In this document: one piece after another, positions 50,352-59,404 of the stretch
Numbering within the stretch: the first letter of the stretch is position 1
Layout of the letters: every line of letters starts with the position of its first letter
Assembly: GCA_009841115.1 (NCBI GenBank)
Contig: VXML01000051.1
Location: forward strand, 91,420 to 155,419
Direction of reading: 5' to 3'
DNA length: 64,000 nt
Source: Gemmatimonadota bacterium
GTDB taxonomy: Bacteria; Latescibacterota; UBA2968; UBA8231
Position numbers and translations under genes: made by a program
The notes under the pieces: model-generated
What the model saw: only the letters and a program-made list of their open reading frames with translations
What the model was told of the DNA's origin: nothing
Databases searched by the model: none

Positions 50352-50370
50352 ATAGTCTATATTGGACTAT
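50352..50370 (+). promoter_or_regulatory. Phd-VapC operator
   Basis: ATAGTC-TATATTG-GACTAT is a perfect 6-bp dyad with a 7-bp centre, 24 bp before the antitoxin ATG. A second TATATTG follows at once. The AT-rich TATATT elements also serve as -10 candidates. The position suits autorepression by the antitoxin. Confidence 0.55.
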
Positions 50371-50394
50371 ATTGACAGCCCAGCTAGAGAAGCT

Positions 50395-50679
50395 ATGACT
50401 ACCCGATACTCAGCACCCCATCGCGTTTGGACCGTCGCCGAGGCCAAGGCGCGTTTGTCTGAAGTCCTGCGTCGTGCCGAAGAGGAAGGGCCGCAACACA
50501 TCGGTACGCGGAAATCCTTCGTTGTAGTTCCCGCCCACGTATGGGCTGAGAAAGAATCGCAGCGCCAACCCATGGGCCAGTGGTTGGTAGCCAACATGCC
50601 CCGTGGCGCGAACCTCGAGACCACGAGAAATAGAGAGTCCCGGCGGGAAATCCCATTCGCGTCTGGAGACTCAGAGTGA
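50395..50679 (+). CDS. Phd/YefM-type antitoxin
   Basis: 94 aa from ATG 50395; the frame opens at 50362 inside the operator. N-terminal Phd fold: VWTVAEAKARLSEVLRRAEE, then GPQHIGTRKSFVVVPAHVW. The C-terminal tail with PMGQWLVANMPRGANLE is the toxin-binding part found in Phd proteins paired with VapC/FitB toxins. Overlaps the toxin start by 4 nt. Confidence 0.85.
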   Translation: MTTRYSAPHRVWTVAEAKARLSEVLRRAEEEGPQHIGTRKSFVVVPAHVWAEKESQRQPMGQWLVANMPRGANLETTRNRESRREIPFASGDSE

Positions 50680-51188
50680 GCGGGTTTCTGCTAGACACCA
50701 ATGTGGTCTCGGAGTTGACAAAAGACGCGCCCAATCCGAGGGTTGTCGCATTCCTGACCGCACAAGACGACTTGTGGTTATCCGCGCTAGTGTTGCATGA
50801 GTTGGAGTTCGGCTTGGAGCTGCTGCCGCCGGGACAACGTCGCGACGGGTTGCGGTCGGTGCTGTCAGAGTTCATTGCGGCGTATGAGGATCGCATCTTG
50901 CCCTTGGAGAGGACCGGGGCAGAGCGGGCTGCCCAATTCCGGGCGCAGGCGCATCGCTCTGGTCGCGTGCTGGACTTGGGGGATGCGTTGATCGCCGGGA
51001 CAGCCAAAGTTCATGGTCTTTCTGTTGCGACGCGGAACGTCGGGGACTTCGCAGACCTAGACGTCGATGTCATTAACCCTTGGGAAGACGCCTTGACCAC
51101 CCCCAACAAATCCACCGTCGAAGCGGGCGAGGATAGTGCCGATCCACAGGAAGAGGAGACTGAAAACAATGCAGGATGTGGCGGATAA
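50676..51188 (+). CDS. VapC/FitB-type PIN toxin
   Basis: 170 aa from a GTG start. Active-site acids: LLDTNVVSELTK (D), VLHELEFGLELL (E), DLGDALIAGTA (D), and TRNVGDFADLDVDVINPW (D). The FitB-like ending INPW is normal, but about 30 residues follow (from DALTTPNKS to NNAGCGG), rich in acidic residues and running over the ribosome site and start of the next dioxygenase gene. The extension may be read-through of a lost stop. Confidence 0.88.
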   Translation: MSGFLLDTNVVSELTKDAPNPRVVAFLTAQDDLWLSALVLHELEFGLELLPPGQRRDGLRSVLSEFIAAYEDRILPLERTGAERAAQFRAQAHRSGRVLDLGDALIAGTAKVHGLSVATRNVGDFADLDVDVINPWEDALTTPNKSTVEAGEDSADPQEEETENNAGCGG

Positions 51189-51891
51189 ACTGGACCAACT
51201 GGAGCGCGACGGCTATGTCTTGGTCGAAGGGGCCTTGAGTCCCCAAGAGACGGAATTGGTGCGCCAGCGGGTGGACCACGCGCGCGAAATGGGTTGGGAG
51301 GAGGGCTTGAATGCCGTGGGCAATATGTGGTTCGATTCGCTCTTGGACCGCGAGCCTGAAACCTTCGCCCCGTTGGTGGGCCATCCGAGCGTGCGCCCTT
51401 ATTTGGAGGGCATGATGGGCAAGCAGTGCCAGCTACGCAGCCTGCGGGCGCACATCAATCCGGGGCCGTACCTGCAGGAGTGGCACATGGATTTCTACGG
51501 CTATTGGGAGGAAAAGCGCCAAGTAGAGCAATACCGCTTGGCGGCCCAGCCCGTAGGGGTCAATACGACCTATTACTTGCAGGACAACGGGCCGGGAGAC
51601 GGCCACCTCAAATACGTCAAAAACGGCCATTTGCAGGAGCCTCCTCATCTCTACCCCAAGAACCGCCCCAAATTCGCGGCTTGGTGTGACGCCCAAGAGC
51701 ACGTCGTCCTCTACCCCAAGGCGGGCGACTGCGTCGTCTTCTTGAGCCACATACCGCATCAAGGGGCCAAAGAGCGCGACGATATGGAGCGCAGCAATGT
51801 GGTGTGCCACTACCAGATGACGCCGATGCACGAGGGCGTCTGGCACGTGTCGCGGCCTAGGGGGTACGACGGCACCTTTCCCTTTGCCTAG
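51169..51891 (+). CDS. Phytanoyl-CoA dioxygenase (PhyH) family protein
   Basis: 240 aa from ATG 51169 (GAGGAG upstream, within the 3' end of vapC); the frame opens at 51136. H106-x-D108 in EWHMDFYGYW and a distal His in SHIPHQGA (H194 or H197). The central part GVNTTYYLQDNGPGDGHLKYVKNGHL is the beta-helix turn. Convergent with the next dioxygenase gene, 9 bp apart. Confidence 0.85.
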   Translation: MQDVADKLDQLERDGYVLVEGALSPQETELVRQRVDHAREMGWEEGLNAVGNMWFDSLLDREPETFAPLVGHPSVRPYLEGMMGKQCQLRSLRAHINPGPYLQEWHMDFYGYWEEKRQVEQYRLAAQPVGVNTTYYLQDNGPGDGHLKYVKNGHLQEPPHLYPKNRPKFAAWCDAQEHVVLYPKAGDCVVFLSHIPHQGAKERDDMERSNVVCHYQMTPMHEGVWHVSRPRGYDGTFPFA

Positions 51892-51900
51892 GGTAGCTTT

Positions 51901-52707
51901 TCACACGGCTACCAGTTCGGGGTAGTCCGGCCCTTGGACAACTTCGCCCACGTCCACGGTTTCGACGTTGCCCATGCGCTCGTTCCAATTGTCGCCCAAG
52001 CGCCGGGTGTAGCCGGGCATGAGGTGCATGATATAGCTGCGGCGTGGGTTGTCGGTTTTGTTGCCGTACGAGCCGTGGAAAGTGCGGCAGTGGTGGAAGT
52101 GGCAGTGCCCGGCTTTGACCTCGCAGGGCACTGGAGTGAGGTCGGCCTCGGCGGGGATCCCCTCTTGTTGCAGCAGCCAGTGCGGGTCGTCAACCACGGC
52201 ATCTTCGCGATCATAGCGCATCGGCCATAGGTGGCTGCCTGGGATGACGTGCATGCAGCCGTTATCGATGGTGGCGTCGTCTAGGGCGATCCAGCAGGTG
52301 CCCATGTCGGCTGGGCCAACGTGATTCCAAAAGGTGTAGTCTTGGTGCCAGGCTAAGGCGGTTTTTGCGTCATAGGCTGGCTTGTAGATCATTTGGTCTT
52401 CCCACATGCGCACCGGGCCGGACATGAGTTGGTGCGCCAGAGCGCTGATGGTCGAGTTGTCGATGAGGGCGGCAAAGGTCGGGTCGCGGCGGAAGATATT
52501 GACCACCTTGACCGAGGGGAGTTGGCCCTTGGCGCGGGACTGCTCGACGGTTTCGCCCATCAGGTGTTTGGGGAAAGGGATGCGGCCGTGGAGAATGTCG
52601 TCGATGCGTTCCTTGAGCGCGCTGATCTGCTCGTCGGATAAGACGCGCGGGCCGGACAAATAGCCTTGGTTTTTGTAGTGTTCGATTTGGGCGTCGGTGA
52701 AAAGCAT
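51901..52707 (-). CDS. Phytanoyl-CoA dioxygenase (PhyH) family protein
   Basis: 268 aa from ATG 52707 (GGAGAACC upstream); the frame opens at 52788. H121-x-D123 in LAWHQDYTFW, H211 in RTFHGSYGNKT, and R222/R223 in NPRRSYIMH for 2-oxoglutarate. GCMHVIPGSHLWPM marks the fold. This subtype is the one most often annotated as phytanoyl-CoA dioxygenase in marine genomes. Divergent from the amidohydrolase operon. Confidence 0.88.
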   Translation of the reverse strand: MLFTDAQIEHYKNQGYLSGPRVLSDEQISALKERIDDILHGRIPFPKHLMGETVEQSRAKGQLPSVKVVNIFRRDPTFAALIDNSTISALAHQLMSGPVRMWEDQMIYKPAYDAKTALAWHQDYTFWNHVGPADMGTCWIALDDATIDNGCMHVIPGSHLWPMRYDREDAVVDDPHWLLQQEGIPAEADLTPVPCEVKAGHCHFHHCRTFHGSYGNKTDNPRRSYIMHLMPGYTRRLGDNWNERMGNVETVDVGEVVQGPDYPELVAV

Positions 52708-52814
52708 GATAGGTTCTCCAGTGCAGGACGGGCCTCTATATTGGGTAGGCCCCGCGAAGAATATGAGACGAATTTGACCGATGCACAATTTGAGCGCGAC
52801 AATGGAGACAAACT

Positions 52815-54077
52815 ATGTCTAAATCGAATTCACAGACGGCACTGATTCGCCCGGGCCTGCTCGCCGACGGCCTCGGCGGCAGCGCCAAGGCCGGGCAGGC
52901 GGTATTCGTACGAAATGGCGCGATCGCCGAAGTCGGACCGTTGGCACAGGTGGAGCAGCAGACGCCTCCCGATACCCCGACCGTCGATTTGAACGGATGC
53001 TGCCTGACACCCGGTCTCATCGATGGCCACACTCACCTCAGCCTGCCGGGAGATGGCCGCCGTTACGACCTGACCTTCCTCGAGAGCGACGAGACTATGG
53101 TACTGATCGGGGCCATGAACATGCGTAAGCACCTGCGCGCCGGTATCACTACCCTGTGCGAGCACGGTGCCCGCAACAGGGTCGGATTCATTCTCAAGGA
53201 AGGTTTGAAACGCGGGTACATCTCCGGGCCACGGCTGCTCGTCAGCGGTCGTCCGATCACCTGCACGGGTGGCCATTTCCACATGTGCAACGAGATCGCC
53301 GACGGAGTGGAAGAGATCCGCCGCTCAGTGCGCCGGCTCGTACACGAGGGGGCCGACTACATTAAGGTAATGGCCTCCGGTGGCGGGACGACCGGCACGA
53401 TTCCGGGGTTGGCCTCCTATTCGACGGAAGAGTTGCAGGCTCTGGTGGGCGAGGCGCGCCAGTTTCACCGCCTCACTGTCGCCCATTGCCGCGCCAAGGA
53501 GTCGATGGTGCGGGCCGTCGAGGCCGGCATCGACCTGATTGAGCACGTCGAGTTTCTCGAACCGGACCACGTGATGCGCTTTGACCCGAAAGTAGCCGAG
53601 ATGTTGGCCGAATCCGGCATCTGGCTGAGCCCCACGCTGCAGGCGTGGACCAACTACCCGGAGATGGTGCGCCTGCGCAAGCTGCGCGACGAGGGGGCTA
53701 TGGGTGCCAAAGAGGAGGCAGCGCTTACCCATCTCGAACAACGAGCGGAGAAGCGGCTGGACGTGATGCGGAAGATGCTCGACTACTGCCTGAAGGAGCG
53801 CGTGGTGCCCGGCACGGACTCAGGCGTGGGCTGCCTCGAATTCGGCCACTTAGACTACGACCTGCAGTTGCTGGTCGAATGCGGCTTCACCCCAGCCGAA
53901 GCCCTCGTCGCGGCGACCCGGGTCTCGGCCGAGGCGGCCGGTATTGCCGATGAGGTAGGGACCATCGAGGTCGGCAAATCTGCGGACCTTGTCGCCTTTG
54001 GGGGCGATCCGACGGCAGACGTGGCCGCTTTTAGCGACGTCAGGGCGGTTTTCCAAGCCGGGGTGCGCGTTCACTAG
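52815..54077 (+). CDS. Metal-dependent amidohydrolase (imidazolonepropionase/prolidase-like)
   Basis: 420 aa. H72-x-H74 in IDGHTHLSL, probable carbamylated K184 in DYIKVMASGGG, H224 in VAHCRAKE, H244 in DLIEHVEFL, and D335 in VPGTDSGVG form a binuclear site. The C-terminal GTIEVGKSADLVAFGGDP is the usual closing strand. Enzymes of this set cleave cyclic amides or Xaa-Pro-like dipeptides. First of a three-gene operon with a class V aminotransferase (24 bp) and an enolase-superfamily enzyme. Confidence 0.88.
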   Translation: MSKSNSQTALIRPGLLADGLGGSAKAGQAVFVRNGAIAEVGPLAQVEQQTPPDTPTVDLNGCCLTPGLIDGHTHLSLPGDGRRYDLTFLESDETMVLIGAMNMRKHLRAGITTLCEHGARNRVGFILKEGLKRGYISGPRLLVSGRPITCTGGHFHMCNEIADGVEEIRRSVRRLVHEGADYIKVMASGGGTTGTIPGLASYSTEELQALVGEARQFHRLTVAHCRAKESMVRAVEAGIDLIEHVEFLEPDHVMRFDPKVAEMLAESGIWLSPTLQAWTNYPEMVRLRKLRDEGAMGAKEEAALTHLEQRAEKRLDVMRKMLDYCLKERVVPGTDSGVGCLEFGHLDYDLQLLVECGFTPAEALVAATRVSAEAAGIADEVGTIEVGKSADLVAFGGDPTADVAAFSDVRAVFQAGVRVH

Positions 54078-54101
54078 TCAGCACAGAGAGGAAACAGGCG
54101 A

Positions 54102-55241
54102 ATGGATGTCGCTGAGATTCGAGATCAGATCCCGGGTCTGCGGTTCGGCGTCTATCTCAATACCGGCGGGGTCGGCCAGGCACCCGCCAGCGTGAGTCAG
54201 GCGATCACCGCCGGCTACCAGCTAATGGCCGATGGCAGGCTGAGTCCCATAGACTGGTATGAAGCGATGAGCAAGGCCGCCTCCGAGATTCCTGCGAAGA
54301 TCGCCGACTTCTTCGGGGCCGACTCGACGGAGATCGCCTTGACTATGAGCACTGGCGACGGCTTTGGCATGGTGTTGGGGGGGCTGCGCTGGAAACCGGG
54401 TGACGAGGTGTTGATCACCAGCGAGGAGCATCCAGTACCGCTTCAGGCCGTTCAAGGGCTGGCCGACCGGGAGGGGGCCGTCATCAAGGAGGTCGAGCTA
54501 GACCACGACAAGGACGTGATACTGGAACGGGTGGAACGGGCCATCACGCCGCGCACCCGGCTGATCTGCTTCAGTCACGTCACCACCGACTCGGGCACCC
54601 TGCTGCCGGCTGAGGAGATCAGCGCCCTAGCTCGGGCCCGCGGAATCCTCACGCTGTGGGACGGCTGTCAGGCGGTGGGTCAACTGCCGGTGGATCTCCA
54701 TAGCATGGGCTGCGACTTCTACGCTACCAACTGCTACAAGTGGCTGCTGGCACCGATCGGCACTGGGTTCCTCTACGTCCGCAGAGATGCGCAGCAGGCT
54801 CTCAAGCCGTTGCGGCGTCCGCACGATCCCTCAGCCTCAGCGCGACAGTACGAGATGGGGAGTCCGGCGAGCGTGCTCTACTTGGGAGTCGGTGCCAGCT
54901 TCGACTTCCTGACCTGCATCGGCGGACCTCGGGCCATCGCGGCGGAGGCGAGCCGCAAGGCGGAGGGGTTGTGGGCGCGTCTCGACGCCATTCCCGGTGT
55001 GCAGGTCGTCAGCTCGCGCTGCCCCGAGACCCGGAGCGGCATCGTCACATTCGCCATCGCAGGGATGGAGGGCGGCGAGGTCTCCACTGCCCTCAGGCAG
55101 CGTTGGCAGATCGTCCAACGGGGCACGTACATGACCAATCCGACCGGCGTGCGGATCTCGGTGGCCTTCTACACCAGCGACGCGGAGCTGGACACACTGG
55201 TCGAAGCGGTGACGACGCTGGCCAGAGAGGCGAAACAATAG
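54102..55241 (+). CDS. Class V aminotransferase-fold PLP enzyme
   Basis: 379 aa, fold type I. PLP Lys K213 in ATNCYKWLLAPIGTG, Asp D187 in LWDGCQAVG, and H159 in FSHVTTDSG stacking on the cofactor. It resembles the isopenicillin-N epimerase / cysteine-desulfurase-like branch but lacks a clear desulfurase Cys loop. Probably acts on an amino acid or amine produced by the upstream amidohydrolase. The next gene starts at the base directly after its stop. Confidence 0.85.
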   Translation: MDVAEIRDQIPGLRFGVYLNTGGVGQAPASVSQAITAGYQLMADGRLSPIDWYEAMSKAASEIPAKIADFFGADSTEIALTMSTGDGFGMVLGGLRWKPGDEVLITSEEHPVPLQAVQGLADREGAVIKEVELDHDKDVILERVERAITPRTRLICFSHVTTDSGTLLPAEEISALARARGILTLWDGCQAVGQLPVDLHSMGCDFYATNCYKWLLAPIGTGFLYVRRDAQQALKPLRRPHDPSASARQYEMGSPASVLYLGVGASFDFLTCIGGPRAIAAEASRKAEGLWARLDAIPGVQVVSSRCPETRSGIVTFAIAGMEGGEVSTALRQRWQIVQRGTYMTNPTGVRISVAFYTSDAELDTLVEAVTTLAREAKQ

Positions 55242-56354
55242 ATGCGAATCGACAGACTCGACGTGTACTACGTGGTGATGCCGCTCATCTATCCCTGGCG
55301 CACGGCGTATGGGGAAGACGCCGACATCCACTCGGTGCTCGTCAAGCTGACCAGCGGCGAGCACGAAGCTTGGTCGGAGAGCACCCCCTTCTTCGCGCCC
55401 ACCTATCTCAATGAGAGCGCCGGGTCTGTGTTCTACCACGTCTCCGAGGTGATGGGGCCTTGGGTCGTGGGGCGCGAGTACGACACGGCTGCGGAACTCG
55501 ACCAGCGGCTGGCGATTTTCAAGGGCAACAGCTTTGCCAAGGCGGCCGTGGAGATCGGCTGGTGGACGCTGCAGAGCCGCATCACTGGGACCCCCCTGCA
55601 TCGGCTTCTCGGCGGCCAAACCCGCGACGTGGCGGCTGGCGCTGACTTCGGCATCCAGGACTCCTACGACATGCTCCTCGGGAACATCCAGAAGGCCGTT
55701 GACGCCGGGTTCCCGCGCATCAAGCTGAAAGCGGCCCCGGGCTGGGACCTGGAAATGCTGCAAATCGTCACCAGCACTTTCCCCGACACCACCTTCCACA
55801 TCGACTGCAACAGCGGATACACCCTTGACGACCTGCCGTTTTTCAAGGCCATCGACGGCATGGGGCTCGCCTTCATCGAGCAGCCACTTGCGTACAACGA
55901 CCTGCTCGATCACGCCGAGCTCGCGAGACAGATCGGCACGCCCATCTGTCTCGACGAGAGCATCGTCGATCTGCGCACCGCCGAGCAGGCGCTGCGCATC
56001 GGTGCCTGTCGCTACATCAACATCAAGCCGGGAAGGATCGGCGGCTTGACCAATGCCCTCGCCGTGCACGATATGGCTAGGGACGCCGGCGTACCGGTGT
56101 GGGTCGGGGGCATGCTCGAAAGCGCTCTGGGGGGATCGATCTGCGTGGAGCTGGCGACGCTGGAGAATTTCACCTACCCGGGCGACCTGTTTCCTTCCTC
56201 CCGCTTCTATCGCCGCGACTTGTCGCAACCGCCCCTGGAGTTGGCCGAGGGCTGCGTCTTCAAGCCCTCGACCGGCGATCTGCCGACGCCGGATGTCGAG
56301 CTGCTGGCGGCGCAGACCTTGCGCTGGAAGACGGTTACGCCGGATTCTAGGTAG
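55242..56354 (+). CDS. Mandelate racemase / muconate-lactonizing (enolase superfamily) enzyme
   Basis: 370 aa. KxK pair K161/K163 (RIKLKAAPG), metal ligands D188 (HIDCNS), E213 (FIEQPL), D238 (CLDES), and K262 on the next strand (NIKPGRIGG). This Lys-Lys layout is that of the MLE subgroup (o-succinylbenzoate synthase, N-acylamino acid racemase, dipeptide epimerase) rather than mandelate racemase. With an amidohydrolase and a PLP enzyme in the operon, N-acylamino acid or dipeptide chemistry is plausible. The 3' end overlaps the convergent PLP gene by 8 nt. Confidence 0.88.
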   Translation: MRIDRLDVYYVVMPLIYPWRTAYGEDADIHSVLVKLTSGEHEAWSESTPFFAPTYLNESAGSVFYHVSEVMGPWVVGREYDTAAELDQRLAIFKGNSFAKAAVEIGWWTLQSRITGTPLHRLLGGQTRDVAAGADFGIQDSYDMLLGNIQKAVDAGFPRIKLKAAPGWDLEMLQIVTSTFPDTTFHIDCNSGYTLDDLPFFKAIDGMGLAFIEQPLAYNDLLDHAELARQIGTPICLDESIVDLRTAEQALRIGACRYINIKPGRIGGLTNALAVHDMARDAGVPVWVGGMLESALGGSICVELATLENFTYPGDLFPSSRFYRRDLSQPPLELAEGCVFKPSTGDLPTPDVELLAAQTLRWKTVTPDSR

Positions 56355-57864
56355 CCAGCGGCGCTCCGCCGGGTATGGCAATGGAGATCGGCGATTTTTC
56401 GTACTGGGAGCGGCAGGCGGTGAAATCGGCGTTGCGGTATTCGCCTAAGTGAATAAATCCCGAAATGCGGTCATCCGCAGCGCGGCCCGCAAATAGGAAG
56501 GGGATGGTATCGCCTGGGCGGCTCACTTGGCTGCGCAGCTTTACCTGATCGCCTTCGATGACGCCGACGATTTGCTGCTGGGAAAAATCGCTTATATGGG
56601 TGCCGCCGATCCAATGCCCTTCCTGTTCGAGGAATAGCTGGTGCTGGCTGCTGCTGCTCGAATAGTTGATGGTGAGATCCCAAGAACCGCTGACGTCGGT
56701 TGCCGAAGGGGCTAGCTCGGTTGATTGAGGACTGCGTTGTTCGGATAGAATGCGGTGGATTCGGTCGGCGACCACTTGGTCGTTGCCCGGCTGCATTTGG
56801 TTGGGCGTGATGCCGATGGAAGTGCGGCCGTTGTCACCGCCGCTGGCCACGGCAATGCGGGGTTTGTTGCGGGCGAAATCCTCGGCGACTTCTGCGCCGG
56901 TAATGTGCAAGACGGCTGGGTCCCAACTGATGGTGAGGGTCGGAGCGCGGTTGGACAGGCCGGTGGGGTCTTTGACCTCGGTCGAGACGCTGTCAATATC
57001 GCGCACCTGTTGGGCGATATGGTCGAGATAAGACAGCCAAGTCTGCCATTCGGCGGCGTGGTCGCGGCGCACCCACGCTTCCACCGCCGCCAGCATCCCC
57101 ATGATCTCTTCCTTGCCGATTTTATTGTCGCGTCCCGGCCCGTGGTGCGGCGAACTGAATTGCCACGCTGACTGGAGCAAGGCTTTGTCGCCCAGCACTA
57201 AGCCAGCGCACTGGGGGCCGCACAGGGCTTTGCCGCCACTGTAGGCCACGACAGTGGCACCCCTTTGCAAGTGGACATTGGGGATGGTGAGGTCTTCGGC
57301 TGCGGCATCGGCGAGGATGGGGATTTTGTGTGGCCGGGCCACGTCAGCAATGACCTCTAGGGAAAGCGGCTGATCGGTGGCGGAACCTGCTCCCGTGGTT
57401 ATGTAGATCATGGCGGTGCGGGGATTGATGGCTCGCTCGAGTTCTTCCCGAGTCTCGACCATGACGATTTCGACGCCGATGCTGCGCAGGGCGTGGTCGT
57501 AGGCGTTGCGCGAGTACCGGGGGATGATGACTTGGGTTTTGTCCAAGCCGGTCAAATTCGGGATGCGGATCAGTTTTTCGGGGTTGCCGCCGGTGATGCA
57601 AGCTGCGGTGATGTGCTTGAGGCCAGCGGCGCAGCCCGCCGGAATCAGGCCCCAGTCGGCCCCGGTGATGTCAGCCAGTCTTTGGCCGACGGCTTCGGCT
57701 AGTTCGTCGTATTGAACGAAGTAGCCCGAGGCTGCTTCCATGGCCGCCACAACTTCGGGAAGTTCCACCGAGCCGCCGATGATGGTAAAGGTGCCACGGC
57801 AGTTGATGATGGGTTCGACGCCGATGGCTTGATAGATGTTTTGGTCGCTGGTGTCCAATGTCAT
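56347..57864 (-). CDS. SelA-like PLP enzyme with extra C-terminal domain
   Basis: 505 aa. Residues 1-375 form a fold-type I PLP enzyme of the SelA/DgaE branch: NCRGTFTIIGGSVELPEV, GLIPAGCAAGLKH, K212 in AYSGGKALCGPQC. This branch includes ammonia-lyases for amino sugars or acids. Residues about 385-505 are an added beta-rich domain (SGSWDLTINYSSSSSQHQLF, IVGVIEGDQVKLRSQ, FAGRAADDRISGFI), not part of the usual enzyme. Upstream in the same direction lies an amidohydrolase_2 gene. Confidence 0.8.
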   Translation of the reverse strand: MTLDTSDQNIYQAIGVEPIINCRGTFTIIGGSVELPEVVAAMEAASGYFVQYDELAEAVGQRLADITGADWGLIPAGCAAGLKHITAACITGGNPEKLIRIPNLTGLDKTQVIIPRYSRNAYDHALRSIGVEIVMVETREELERAINPRTAMIYITTGAGSATDQPLSLEVIADVARPHKIPILADAAAEDLTIPNVHLQRGATVVAYSGGKALCGPQCAGLVLGDKALLQSAWQFSSPHHGPGRDNKIGKEEIMGMLAAVEAWVRRDHAAEWQTWLSYLDHIAQQVRDIDSVSTEVKDPTGLSNRAPTLTISWDPAVLHITGAEVAEDFARNKPRIAVASGGDNGRTSIGITPNQMQPGNDQVVADRIHRILSEQRSPQSTELAPSATDVSGSWDLTINYSSSSSQHQLFLEQEGHWIGGTHISDFSQQQIVGVIEGDQVKLRSQVSRPGDTIPFLFAGRAADDRISGFIHLGEYRNADFTACRSQYEKSPISIAIPGGAPLAT

Positions 57865-57907
57865 GTAGGCCTCCCTTGTGGATTGTGAATGAATGAACTT
57901 GTAAAGG

Positions 57908-58747
57908 TCAGGTCAGTCCCCAGATGCGGGCGGCCGTACCGCCTAGCATCTGGTCTTTTTCGCACGGGCTGAGAAAGTCGAAACCCTCCTGCACTAGGCG
58001 CAACTCCTCGGCCAGGGTCAGCCAGTTGTGCTTGGTGCGGTGGTGTCCTGGATAACCGGTACCCCACAACATGCGCTCGGCTCCAAAGGCTTGGTGCAGG
58101 CGCTGGATGAAGGGGTGCACGTCGGCATAGGGAAAAGTCTGCTTTGAGCGGCCGTGAACATCCGATATTTTCACCGCCACGTTATCGAAGTTAGCCAGTT
58201 CGACGATGGGCTGAAAAGCTTCGGCAGGCTCGTCGAGGTTGGGATAGCCCATGTGGTCCAATAGCAGGGGCATCTGCGGATGGCGGCGGGCGATTTCAGC
58301 TACTTGATCGGCGAAGGCGGCGTTGAGATGGAATTGGATGACGGCACCCATTGCGGCTAGGACTTCCCACAGGGGACGGTTCTGGGGCGTAGTCAGGACT
58401 TTTTCGTCCGGGTAGTACATGGGATGGAAGCGGAAACCGACCAGGCCGCGTTCCTCCATCCAGTAGCGCGCCTGATCGGCGTTGTCCGGGTTTTGCGGGT
58501 CGATCATGCCGTGGCCGATAAAGCGGTCGGGGAAGCGGGCCTGCGAATCGGCGATATAGCCGTTGTCCCAAGTGGACCAGCTAGTCTGCACCAAGACGCT
58601 GCGGTCAACGCCGTTTTGGTCCATGTCCTCGATTAGCTCGTCGGCGGTGGCGGGTTCGTCCGGCTTGGAGGTCCAGTTGGGAGCGGTGGGTCCGATGGGG
58701 TATTTCTCGGACATTTCCCAGATGTGGACGTGGGTGTCGATGATCAT
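57908..58747 (-). CDS. Amidohydrolase_2 family protein
   Basis: 279 aa TIM barrel: IIDTHVHIWEM (H-x-H), SVLVQTSWSTWDN, HGMIDPQNP, PLLLDHMGYPN and MLWGTGYPGHH. The position that normally holds the catalytic Asp (G-S/T-D-Y-P) is Gly (GTGYPGH), so metal binding or catalysis may differ from that of decarboxylase/hydrolase relatives. It is transcribed with the SelA-like gene (43 bp apart). Substrate unknown. Confidence 0.82.
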   Translation of the reverse strand: MIIDTHVHIWEMSEKYPIGPTAPNWTSKPDEPATADELIEDMDQNGVDRSVLVQTSWSTWDNGYIADSQARFPDRFIGHGMIDPQNPDNADQARYWMEERGLVGFRFHPMYYPDEKVLTTPQNRPLWEVLAAMGAVIQFHLNAAFADQVAEIARRHPQMPLLLDHMGYPNLDEPAEAFQPIVELANFDNVAVKISDVHGRSKQTFPYADVHPFIQRLHQAFGAERMLWGTGYPGHHRTKHNWLTLAEELRLVQEGFDFLSPCEKDQMLGGTAARIWGLT

Positions 58748-58822
58748 GGACGGTTCCTTTTAGATGTTGGTCGAAGTTCGTGCAGGCCTAGTCGAGATCG
58801 GATTGAGCGGGTAGAAACATTT

Positions 58823-59392
58823 CTAGCGCCCAACCATATCGACGAAATAGCGATGTAGGCTCAAATCGCTGGTCAGTTCGGGATGGAACGAGGCGACGAG
58901 CACTTGGCCTTGGCGCGCCACGACCACATCGTCGCCGCAGGTTGCCAGCGCCGCGACTCCGTCGCCCAAACGTGCGATGCGGGGTGCGCGGATAAAGATC
59001 ATCGGCAGCGATCGCGGTTGCCCATCCGCCGCCCAAACGCCCGTCCCCTCGAAGCTATCGACTTGGCGGCCATAGCTGTTGCGCTCGACGTCGATGTCGA
59101 TCAGGCCGAGGGATTTCTGCGGCGGGTTGGAGACGCTTTGAGCCAAGAGGATCATTCCGGCGCAGGTGCCAAAAATGGGGTTGCCGGTCGCGGCGAAATC
59201 TCGCAGCGGTGCCCAGAACTCCCAAGAGTCCATGAGCTTAATTAGCGTCGTGCTCTCGCCGCCGGGGAAGATTAAGCCGTCAATTGTGGACAATTGCTCT
59301 GGCTTCTTGACCACGCGGGATTCGACGGCCAATGCGTCGAGCATTTTGCCGTGGGCCGCGTAGTCGCCCTGTAATCCCAGAATTCCGATCAT
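58823..59392 (-). CDS. pdxT: Pyridoxal 5'-phosphate synthase glutaminase subunit PdxT
   Basis: 189 aa, class I glutaminase fold: GILGLQGDYAAHGKML, PGGESTTLIKL, nucleophile C77 in FGTCAGMILLA, and the His-Glu pair in SFHPELTSD. It releases ammonia from glutamine and passes it to PdxS. The length is normal for the family (about 190). It lies 68 bp after pdxS, and a hairpin precedes its start codon. Confidence 0.95.
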   Translation of the reverse strand: MIGILGLQGDYAAHGKMLDALAVESRVVKKPEQLSTIDGLIFPGGESTTLIKLMDSWEFWAPLRDFAATGNPIFGTCAGMILLAQSVSNPPQKSLGLIDIDVERNSYGRQVDSFEGTGVWAADGQPRSLPMIFIRAPRIARLGDGVAALATCGDDVVVARQGQVLVASFHPELTSDLSLHRYFVDMVGR

Positions 59393-59404
59393 ATCACAAG
59401 ATTA

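Noticed and set aside
54837..56381. Long open frame of 514 codons on the minus strand
   Set aside because: It is antisense to the class V aminotransferase and the enolase-superfamily gene, both of which carry complete catalytic motifs. High GC produces long antisense frames; the antisense product is rich in Arg, His and Gly without motifs.
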